This document shows, piece after piece, positions 13,901 to 25,900 of a stretch of 64,000 nucleotides of DNA. Position numbers and translations under genes: made by a program. The notes under the pieces were generated by a model. The model made no database searches. It was not told the origin of the DNA and saw only the letters and a list, made by a program, of their open reading frames with translations. The DNA is from Closterium sp. Naga37s-1. Its lineage: Eukaryota; Streptophyta; Zygnematophyceae; Desmidiales; Closteriaceae. The first letter of the stretch is position 1. The number at the start of each line of letters is the position of its first letter. The stretch covers positions 3,188,501 through 3,252,500 of the forward strand of contig CANJKZ010000169.1 in NCBI GenBank assembly GCA_947471745.1, given 5' to 3'.

Positions 13901-16900
13901 ATATGACTTTTGAGTCGACTCAAAAGACAGCTCAATGCAGCTCTCATCCCATATGACTTTTGAGTCGACTCAAAAGGCAGCTCAATGCAGCTCTCATCCC
14001 ATATGACTTTTGAGTCGACTCAAAAGGCAGCTCAATGCAGCTCTCATCCCATATGACTTTTGAGTCGACTCAAAAGGCAGCTCAATGCAGCTCTCATCCC
14101 ATATGACTTTTGAGTCGACTCAAAAGGCAGCTCAATGCAGCTCTCATCCCATATGACTTTTGAGTCGACTCAAAAGGCAGCTCAATGCAGCTCTCATCCC
14201 ATATGACCTTTGAGTCGACTCAAAAGGCAGCTCAATGCAGCTCTCATCCCATATGACTTTTGAGTCGACTCAAAAGGCAGCTCAATGCAGCTCTCATCCC
14301 ATATGACTTTTGAGTCGACTCAAAAGGCAGCTCAATGCAGCTCTCATCCCATATGACTTTTGAGTCGACTCAAAAGGCAGCTCAATGCAGCTCTCATCCC
14401 ATATGACTTTTGAGTCGACTCAAAAGGCAGCTCAATGCAGCTCTCATCCCATATGACTTTTGAGTCGACTCAAAAGGCAGCTCAATGCAGCTCTCATCCC
14501 ATATGACTTTTGAGTCGACTCAAAAGGCAGCTCAATGCAGCTCTCATCCCATATGACTTTTGAGTCGACTCAAAAGACAGCTCAATGCAGCTCTCATCCC
14601 ATATGACTTTTGAGTCGACTCAAAAGGCAGCTCAATGCAGCTCTCATCCCATATGACTTTTGAGTCGACTCAAAAGGCAGCTCAATGCAGCTCTCATCCC
14701 ATATGACTTTTGAGTCGACTCAAAAGGCAGCTCAATGCAGCTCTCATCCCATATGACTTTTGAGTCGACTCAAAAGGCAGCTCAATGCAGCTCTCATCCC
14801 ATATGACTTTTGAGTCGACTCAAAAGGCAGCTCAATGCAGCTCTCATCCCATATGACTTTTGAGTCGACTCAAAAGGCAGCTCAATGCTGCTCTCATCCC
14901 ATATGACTTTTGAGTCGACTCAAAAGGCAGCTCAATGCAGCTCTCATCCCATATGACTTTTGAGTCGACTCAAAAGGCAGCTCAATGCAGCTCTCATCCC
15001 ATATGACTTTTGAGTCGACTCAAAAGACAGCTCAATGCAGCTCTCATCCCATATGACTTTTGAGTCGACTCAAAAGGCAGCTCAATGCATCTCTCATCCC
15101 ATATGACTTTTGAGTCGACTCAAAAGGCAGCTCAATGCAGCTCTCATCCCATATGACTTTTGAGTCGACTCAAAAGACAGCTCAATGCAGCTCTCATCCC
15201 ATATGACTTTTGAGTCGACTCAAAAGGCAGCTCAATGCAGCTCTCATCCCATATGACCTTTGAGTCGACTCAAAAGGCAGCTCAATGCAGCTCTCATCCC
15301 ATATGACTTTTGAGTCGACTCAAAAGGCAGCTCAATGCAGCTCTCATCCCATATGACCTTTGAGTCGACTCAAAAGGCAGCTCAATGCAGCTCTCATCCC
15401 ATATGACTTTTGAGTCGACTCAAAAGGCAGCTCAATGCAGCTCTCATCCCATATGACTTTTGAGTCGACTCAAAAGGCAGCTCAATGCAGCTCTCATCCC
15501 ATATGACTTTTGAGTCGACTCAAAAGGCAGCTCAATGCAGCTCTCATCCCATATGACTTTTGAGTCGACTCAAAAGGCAGCTCAATGCAGCTCTCATCCC
15601 ATATGACTTTTGAGTCGACTCAAAAGGCAGCTCAATGCAGCTCTCATCCCATATGACTTTTGAGTCGACTCAAAAGGCAGCTCAATGCAGCTCTCATCCC
15701 ATATGACTTTTGAGTCGACTCAAAAGGCAGCTCAATGCAGCTCTCATCCCATATGACTTTTGAGTCGACTCAAAAGGCAGCTCAATGCAGCTCTCATCCC
15801 ATATGACTTTTGAGTCGACTCAAAAGACAGCTCAATGCAGCTCTCATCCCATATGACTTTTGAGTCGACTCAAAAGGCAGCTCAATGCAGCTCTCATCCC
15901 ATATGACTTTTGAGTCGACTCAAAAGGCAGCTCAATGCAGCTCTCATCCCATATGACTTTTGAGTCGACTCAAAAGGCAGCTCAATGCAGCTCTCATCCC
16001 ATATGACTTTTGAGTCGACTCAAAAGGCAGCTCAATGCAGCTCTCATCCCATATGACTTTTGAGTCGACTCAAAAGGCAGCTCAATGCAGCTCTCATCCC
16101 ATATGACTTTTGAGTCGACTCAAAAGGCAGCTCAATGCTGCTCTCATCCCATATGACTTTTGAGTCGACTCAAAAGGCAGCTCAATGCAGCTCTCATCCC
16201 ATATGACTTTTGAGTCGACTCAAAAGGCAGCTCAATGCAGCTCTCATCCCATATGACTTTTGAGTCGACTCAAAAGACAGCTCAATGCAGCTCTCATCCC
16301 ATATGACTTTTGAGTCGACTCAAAAGGCAGCTCAATGCATCTCTCATCCCATATGACTTTTGAGTCGACTCAAAAGGCAGCTCAATGCAGCTCTCATCCC
16401 ATATGACTTTTGAGTCGACTCAAAAGACAGCTCAATGCAGCTCTCATCCCATATGACTTTTGAGTCGACTCAAAAGGCAGCTCAATGCAGCTCTCATCCC
16501 ATATGACCTTTGAGTCGACTCAAAAGGCAGCTCAATGCAGCTCTCATCCCATATGACTTTTGAGTCGACTCAAAAGGCAGCTCAATGCAGCTCTCATCCC
16601 ATATGACCTTTGAGTCGACTCAAAAGGCAGCTCAATGCAGCTCTCATCCCATATGACTTTTGAGTCGACTCAAAAGGCAGCTCAATGCAGCTCTCATCCC
16701 ATATGACTTTTGAGTCGACTCAAAAGGCAGCTCAATGCAGCTCTCATCCCATATGACTTTTGAGTCGACTCAAAAGGCAGCTCAATGCAGCTCTCATCCC
16801 ATATGACTTTTGAGTCGACTCAAAAGGCAGCTCAATGCAGCTCTCATCCCATATGACTTTTGAGTCGACTCAAAAGGCAGCTCAATGCAGCTCTCATCCC

Positions 16901-19900
16901 ATATGACTTTTGAGTCGACTCAAAAGGCAGCTCAATGCAGCTCTCATCCCATATGACTTTTGAGTCGACTCAAAAGGCAGCTCAATGCAGCTCTCATCCC
17001 ATATGACTTTTGAGTCGACTCAAAAGGCAGCTCAATGCAGCTCTCATCCCATATGACTTTTGAGTCGACTCAAAAGGCAGCTCAATGCTGCTCTCATCCC
17101 ATATGACTTTTGAGTCGACTCAAAAGGCAGCTCAATGCAGCTCTCATCCCATATGACTTTTGAGTCGACTCAAAAGGCAGCTCAATGCAGCTCTCATCCC
17201 ATATGACTTTTGAGTCGACTCAAAAGACAGCTCAATGCAGCTCTCATCCCATATGACTTTTGAGTCGACTCAAAAGGCAGCTCAATGCAACTCTCATCCC
17301 ATATGACTTTTGAGTCGACTCAAAAGGCAGCTCAATGCATCTCTCATCCCATATGACTTTTGAGTCGACTCAAAAGGCAGCTCAATGCAGCTCTCATCCC
17401 ATATGACTTTTGAGTCGACTCAAAAGGCAGCTCAATGCAGCTCTCATCCCATATGACTTTTGAGTCGACTCAAAAGGCAGCTCAATGCAGCTCTCATCCC
17501 ATATGACCTTTGAGTCGACTCAAAAGGCAGCTCAATGCAGCTCTCATCCCATATGACTTTTGAGTCGACTCAAAAGGCAGCTCAATGCAGCTCTCATCCC
17601 ATATGACCTTTGAGTCGACTCAAAAGGCAGCTCAATGCAGCTCTCATCCCATATGACTTTTGAGTCGACTCAAAAGGCAGCTCAATGCAGCTCTCATCCC
17701 ATATGACTTTTGAGTCGACTCAAAAGGCAGCTCAATGCAGCTCTCATCCCATATGACTTTTGAGTCGACTCAAAAGGCAGCTCAATGCAGCTCTCATCCC
17801 ATATGACTTTTGAGTCGACTCAAAAGGCAGCTCAATGCAGCTCTCATCCCATATGACTTTTGAGTCGACTCAAAAGGCAGCTCAATGCAGCTCTCATCCC
17901 ATATGACTTTTGAGTCGACTCAAAAGGCAGCTCAATGCAGCTCACATCCCATATGACTTTTGAGTCGACTCAAAAGGCAGCTCAATGCATCTCTCATCCC
18001 ATATGACTTTTGAGTCGACTCAAAAGGCAGCTCAATGCAGCTCTCATCCCATATGACTTTTGAGTCGACTCAAAAGGCAGCTCAATGCAGCTCTCATCCC
18101 ATATGACTTTTGAGTCGACTCAAAAGACAGCTCAATGCAGCTCTCATCCCATATGACTTTTGAGTCGACTCAAAAGGCAGCTCAATGCAGCTCTCATCCC
18201 ATATGACTTTTGAGTCGACTCAAAAGGCAGCTCAATGCAGCTCTCATCCCATATGACTTTTGAGTCGACTCAAAAGGCAGCTCAATGCAGCTCTCATCCC
18301 ATATGACCTTTGAGTCGACTCAAAAGGCAGCTCAATGCAGCTCTCATCCCATATGACTTTTGAGTCGACTCAAAAGGCAGCTCAATGCAGCTCTCATCCC
18401 ATATGACTTTTGAGTCGACTCAAAAGGCAGCTCAATGCAGCTCTCATCCCATATGACTTTTGAGTCGACTCAAAAGGCAGCTCAATGCAGCTCTCATCCC
18501 ATATGACTTTTGAGTCGACTCAAAAGGCAGCTCAATGCAGCTCTCATCCCATATGACTTTTGAGTCGACTCAAAAGGCAGCTCAATGCAGCTCTCATCCC
18601 ATATGACTTTTGAGTCGACTCAAAAGGCAGCTCAATGCAGCTCTCATCCCATATGACTTTTGAGTCGACTCAAAAGGCAGCTCAATGCAGCTCTCATCCC
18701 ATATGACTTTTGAGTCGACTCAAAAGACAGCTCAATGCAGCTCTCATCCCATATGACTTTTGAGTCGACTCAAAAGGCAGCTCAATGCATCTCTCATCCC
18801 ATATGACTTTTGAGTCGACTCAAAAGGCAGCTCAATGCAGCTCTCATCCCATATGACTTTTGAGTCGACTCAAAAGGCAGCTCAATGCAGCTCTCATCCC
18901 ATATGACTTTTGAGTCGACTCAAAAGGCAGCTCAATGCAGCTCTCATCCCATATGACCTTTGAGTCGACTCAAAAGGCAGCTCAATGCAGCTCTCATCCC
19001 ATATGACTTTTGAGTCGACTCAAAAGGCAGCTCAATGCAGCTCTCATCCCATATGACCTTTGAGTCGACTCAAAAGGCAGCTCAATGCAGCTCTCATCCC
19101 ATATGACTTTTGAGTCGACTCAAAAGGCAGCTCAATGCAGCTCTCATCCCATATGACTTTTGAGTCGACTCAAAAGGCAGCTCAATGCAGCTCTCATCCC
19201 ATATGACTTTTGAGTCGACTCAAAAGGCAGCTCAATGCAGCTCTCATCCCATATGACTTTTGAGTCGACTCAAAAGGCAGCTCAATGCAGCTCTCATCCC
19301 ATATGACTTTTGAGTCGACTCAAAAGGCAGCTCAATGCAGCTCTCATCCCATATGACTTTTGAGTCGACTCAAAAGGCAGCTCAATGCAGCTCTCATCCC
19401 ATATGACTTTTGAGTCGACTCAAAAGGCAGCTCAATGCAGCTCTCATCCCATATGACTTTTGAGTCGACTCAAAAGGCAGCTCAATGCAGCTCTCATCCC
19501 ATATGACTTTTGAGTCGACTCAAAAGACAGCTCAATGCAGCTCTCATCCCATATGACTTTTGAGTCGACTCAAAAGGCAGCTCAATGCAGCTCTCATCCC
19601 ATATGACTTTTGAGTCGACTCAAAAGGCAGCTCAATGCAGCTCTCATCCCATATGACTTTTGAGTCGACTCAAAAGGCAGCTCAATGCAGCTCTCATCCC
19701 ATATGACTTTTGAGTCGACTCAAAAGGCAGCTCAATGCAGCTCTCATCCCATATGACTTTTGAGTCGACTCAAAAGGCAGCTCAATGCAGCTCTCATCCC
19801 ATATGACTTTTGAGTCGACTCAAAAGGCAGCTCAATGCTGCTCTCATCCCATATGACTTTTGAGTCGACTCAAAAGGCAGCTCAATGCAGCTCTCATCCC

Positions 19901-22900
19901 ATATGACTTTTGAGTCGACTCAAAAGGCAGCTCAATGCAGCTCTCATCCCATATGACTTTTGAGTCGACTCAAAAGACAGCTCAATGCAGCTCTCATCCC
20001 ATATGACTTTTGAGTCGACTCAAAAGGCAGCTCAATGCATCTCTCATCCCATATGACTTTTGAGTCGACTCAAAAGGCAGCTCAATGCAGCTCTCATCCC
20101 ATATGACTTTTGAGTCGACTCAAAAGACAGCTCAATGCAGCTCTCATCCCATATGACTTTTGAGTCGACTCAAAAGGCAGCTCAATGCAGCTCTCATCCC
20201 ATATGACCTTTGAGTCGACTCAAAAGGCAGCTCAATGCAGCTCTCATCCCATATGACTTTTGAGTCGACTCAAAAGGCAGCTCAATGCAGCTCTCATCCC
20301 ATATGACCTTTGAGTCGACTCAAAAGGCAGCTCAATGCAGCTCTCATCCCATATGACTTTTGAGTCGACTCAAAAGGCAGCTCAATGCAGCTCTCATCCC
20401 ATATGACTTTTGAGTCGACTCAAAAGGCAGCTCAATGCAGCTCTCATCCCATATGACTTTTGAGTCGACTCAAAAGGCAGCTCAATGCAGCTCTCATCCC
20501 ATATGACTTTTGAGTCGACTCAAAAGGCAGCTCAATGCAGCTCTCATCCCATATGACTTTTGAGTCGACTCAAAAGGCAGCTCAATGCAGCTCTCATCCC
20601 ATATGACTTTTGAGTCGACTCAAAAGGCAGCTCAATGCAGCTCTCATCCCATATGACTTTTGAGTCGACTCAAAAGGCAGCTCAATGCAGCTCTCATCCC
20701 ATATGACTTTTGAGTCGACTCAAAAGGCAGCTCAATGCAGCTCTCATCCCATATGACTTTTGAGTCGACTCAAAAGGCAGCTCAATGCTGCTCTCATCCC
20801 ATATGACTTTTGAGTCGACTCAAAAGGCAGCTCAATGCAGCTCTCATCCCATATGACTTTTGAGTCGACTCAAAAGGCAGCTCAATGCAGCTCTCATCCC
20901 ATATGACTTTTGAGTCGACTCAAAAGACAGCTCAATGCAGCTCTCATCCCATATGACTTTTGAGTCGACTCAAAAGGCAGCTCAATGCAACTCTCATCCC
21001 ATATGACTTTTGAGTCGACTCAAAAGGCAGCTCAATGCATCTCTCATCCCATATGACTTTTGAGTCGACTCAAAAGGCAGCTCAATGCAGCTCTCATCCC
21101 ATATGACTTTTGAGTCGACTCAAAAGGCAGCTCAATGCAGCTCTCATCCCATATGACTTTTGAGTCGACTCAAAAGGCAGCTCAATGCAGCTCTCATCCC
21201 ATATGACCTTTGAGTCGACTCAAAAGGCAGCTCAATGCAGCTCTCATCCCATATGACTTTTGAGTCGACTCAAAAGGCAGCTCAATGCAGCTCTCATCCC
21301 ATATGACCTTTGAGTCGACTCAAAAGGCAGCTCAATGCAGCTCTCATCCCATATGACTTTTGAGTCGACTCAAAAGGCAGCTCAATGCAGCTCTCATCCC
21401 ATATGACTTTTGAGTCGACTCAAAAGGCAGCTCAATGCAGCTCTCATCCCATATGACTTTTGAGTCGACTCAAAAGGCAGCTCAATGCAGCTCTCATCCC
21501 ATATGACTTTTGAGTCGACTCAAAAGGCAGCTCAATGCAGCTCTCATCCCATATGACTTTTGAGTCGACTCAAAAGGCAGCTCAATGCAGCTCTCATCCC
21601 ATATGACTTTTGAGTCGACTCAAAAGGCAGCTCAATGCAGCTCACATCCCATATGACTTTTGAGTCGACTCAAAAGGCAGCTCAATGCATCTCTCATCCC
21701 ATATGACTTTTGAGTCGACTCAAAAGGCAGCTCAATGCAGCTCTCATCCCATATGACTTTTGAGTCGACTCAAAAGGCAGCTCAATGCAGCTCTCATCCC
21801 ATATGACTTTTGAGTCGACTCAAAAGACAGCTCAATGCAGCTCTCATCCCATATGACTTTTGAGTCGACTCAAAAGGCAGCTCAATGCAGCTCTCATCCC
21901 ATATGACTTTTGAGTCGACTCAAAAGGCAGCTCAATGCAGCTCTCATCCCATATGACTTTTGAGTCGACTCAAAAGGCAGCTCAATGCAGCTCTCATCCC
22001 ATATGACTTTTGAGTCGACTCAAAAGGCAGCTCAATGCATCTCTCATCCCATATGACTTTTGAGTCGACTCAAAAGGCAGCTCAATGCAGCTCTCATCCC
22101 ATATGACTTTTGAGTCGACTCAAAAGGCAGCTCAATGCAGCTCTCATCCCATATGACTTTTGAGTCGACTCAAAAGGCAGCTCAATGCAGCTCTCATCCC
22201 ATATGACCTTTGAGTCGACTCAAAAGGCAGCTCAATGCAGCTCTCATCCCATATGACTTTTGAGTCGACTCAAAAGGCAGCTCAATGCAGCTCTCATCCC
22301 ATATGACCTTTGAGTCGACTCAAAAGGCAGCTCAATGCAGCTCACATCCCATATGACTTTTGAGTCGACTCAAAAGGCAGCTCAATGCATCTCTCATCCC
22401 ATATGACTTTTGAGTCGACTCAAAAGGCAGCTCAATGCAGCTCTCATCCCATATGACTTTTGAGTCGACTCAAAAGGCAGCTCAATGCAGCTCTCATCCC
22501 ATATGACTTTTGAGTCGACTCAAAAGACAGCTCAATGCAGCTCTCATCCCATATGACTTTTGAGTCGACTCAAAAGGCAGCTCAATGCAGCTCTCATCCC
22601 ATATGACTTTTGAGTCGACTCAAAAGGCAGCTCAATGCAGCTCTCATCCCATATGACTTTTGAGTCGACTCAAAAGGCAGCTCAATGCAGCTCTCATCCC
22701 ATATGACTTTTGAGTCGACTCAAAAGGCAGCTCAATGCATCTCTCATCCCATATGACTTTTGAGTCGACTCAAAAGGCAGCTCAATGCAGCTCTCATCCC
22801 ATATGACTTTTGAGTCGACTCAAAAGGCAGCTCAATGCAGCTCTCATCCCATATGACTTTTGAGTCGACTCAAAAGGCAGCTCAATGCAGCTCTCATCCC

Positions 22901-25900
22901 ATATGACCTTTGAGTCGACTCAAAAGGCAGCTCAATGCAGCTCTCATCCCATATGACTTTTGAGTCGACTCAAAAGGCAGCTCAATGCAGCTCTCATCCC
23001 ATATGACCTTTGAGTCGACTCAAAAGGCAGCTCAATGCAGCTCTCATCCCATATGACTTTTGAGTCGACTCAAAAGGCAGCTCAATGCAGCTCTCATCCC
23101 ATATGACTTTTGAGTCGACTCAAAAGGCAGCTCAATGCAGCTCTCATCCCATATGACTTTTGAGTCGACTCAAAAGGCAGCTCAATGCAGCTCTCATCCC
23201 ATATGACTTTTGAGTCGACTCAAAAGGCAGCTCAATGCAGCTCTCATCCCATATGACTTTTGAGTCGACTCAAAAGACAGCTCAATGCAGCTCTCATCCC
23301 ATATGACTTTTGAGTCGACTCAAAAGGCAGCTCAATGCAGCTCTCATCCCATATGACTTTTGAGTCGACTCAAAAGGCAGCTCAATGCAGCTCTCATCCC
23401 ATATGACTTTTGAGTCGACTCAAAAGGCAGCTCAATGCAGCTCTCATCCCATATGACTTTTGAGTCGACTCAAAAGGCAGCTCAATGCAGCTCTCATCCC
23501 ATATGACTTTTGAGTCGACTCAAAAGGCAGCTCAATGCAGCTCTCATCCCATATGACCTTTGAGTCGACTCAAAAGGCAGCTCAATGCAGCTCTCATCCC
23601 ATATGACTTTTGAGTCGACTCAAAAGGCAGCTCAATGCAGCTCTCATCCCATATGACTTTTGAGTCGACTCAAAAGGCAGCTCAATGCAGCTCTCATCCC
23701 ATATGACTTTTGAGTCGACTCAAAAGGCAGCTCAATGCAGCTCTCATCCCATATGACTTTTGAGTCGACTCAAAAGGCAGCTCAATGCAGCTCTCATCCC
23801 ATATGACTTTTGAGTCGACTCAAAAGGCAGCTCAATGCAGCTCTCATCCCATATGACTTTTGAGTCGACTCAAAAGGCAGCTCAATGCAGCTCTCATCCC
23901 ATATGACTTTTGAGTCGACTCAAAAGACAGCTCAATGCAGCTCTCATCCCATATGACTTTTGAGTCGACTCAAAAGGCAGCTCAATGCAGCTCTCATCCC
24001 ATATGACTTTTGAGTCGACTCAAAAGGCAGCTCAATGCAGCTCTCATCTATATGACTTTTGAGTCGACTCAAAAGGCAGCTCAATGCAGCTCTCATCCCA
24101 TATGACTTTTGAGTCGACTCAAAAGGCAGCTCAATGCAGCTCTCATCCCATATGACTTTTGAGTCGACTCAAAAGGCAGCTCAATGCAGCTCTCATCCCA
24201 TATGACTTTTGAGTCGACTCAAAAGGCAGCTCAATGCAGCTCTCATCCCATATGACTTTTGAGTCGACTCAAAAGGCAGCTCAATGCAGCTTTCATCCCA
24301 TATGACTTTTGAGTCGACTCAAAAGACAGCTCAATGCAGCTCTCATCCCATATGACTTTTGAGTCGACTCAAAAAGCAGCTCAATGCAGCTCTCATCCCA
24401 TATGACTTTTGAGTCGACTCAAAAGGCAGCTCAATGCAGCTCTCATCCCATATGACTTTTGAGTCGACTCAAAAGGCAGCTCAATGCAGCTCTCATCCCA
24501 TATGACTTTTGAGTCGACTCAAAAGGCAGCTCAATGCAGCTCTCATCCCATATGACTTTTGAGTCGACTCAAAAGGCAGCTCAATGCAGCTCTCATCCCA
24601 TATGACTTTTGAGTCGACTCAAAAGGCAGCTCAATGCAGCTCTCATCCCATATGACTTTTGAGTCGACTCAAAAGGCAGCTCAATGCAGCTCTCATCCCA
24701 TATGACTTTTGAGTCGACTCAAAAGGCAGCTCAATGCAGCTCTCATCCCATATGACTTTTGAGTCGACTCAAAAGGCAGCTCAATGCAGCTCTCATCCCA
24801 TATGACTTTTGAGTCGACTCAAAAGACAGCTCAATGCAGCTCTCATCCCATATGACTTTTGAGTCGACTCAAAAGGCAGCTCAATGCAGCTCTCATCCCA
24901 TATGACTTTTGAGTCGACTCAAAAGACAGCTCAATGCAGCTCTCATCCCATATGACTTTTGAGTCGACTCAAAAGGCAGCTCAATGCAGCTCTCATCCCA
25001 TATGACTTTTGAGTCGACTCAAAAGGCAGCTCAATGCAGCTCTCATCCCATATGACTTTTGAGTCGACTCAAAAGGCAGCTCAATGCAGCTCTCATCCCA
25101 TATGACTTTTGAGTCGACTCAAAAGGCAGCTCAATGCAGCTCTCATCCCATATGACTTTTGAGTCGACTCAAAAGGCAGCTCAATGCAGCTCTCATCCCA
25201 TATGACTTTTGAGTCGACTCAAAAGGCAGCTCAATGCAGCTCTCATCCCATATGACTTTTGAGTCGACTCAAAAGGCAGCTCAATGCTGCTCTCATCCCA
25301 TATGACTTTTGAGTCGACTCAAAAGGCAGCTCAATGCAGCTCTCATCCCATATGACTTTTGAGTCGACTCAAAAGGCAGCTCAATGCAGCTCTCATCCCA
25401 TATGACTTTTGAGTCGACTCAAAAGACAGCTCAATGCAGCTCTCATCCCATATGACTTTTGAGTCGACTCAAAAGGCAGCTCAATGCAACTCTCATCCCA
25501 TATGACTTTTGAGTCGACTCAAAAGGCAGCTCAATGCATCTCTCATCCCATATGACTTTTGAGTCGACTCAAAAGGCAGCTCAATGCAGCTCTCATCCCA
25601 TATGACTTTTGAGTCGACTCAAAAGGCAGCTCAATGCAGCTCTCATCCCATATGACTTTTGAGTCGACTCAAAAGGCAGCTCAATGCAGCTCTCATCCCA
25701 TATGACCTTTGAGTCGACTCAAAAGGCAGCTCAATGCAGCTCTCATCCCATATGACTTTTGAGTCGACTCAAAAGGCAGCTCAATGCAGCTCTCATCCCA
25801 TATGACCTTTGAGTCGACTCAAAAGGCAGCTCAATGCAGCTCTCATCCCATATGACTTTTGAGTCGACTCAAAAGGCAGCTCAATGCAGCTCTCATCCCA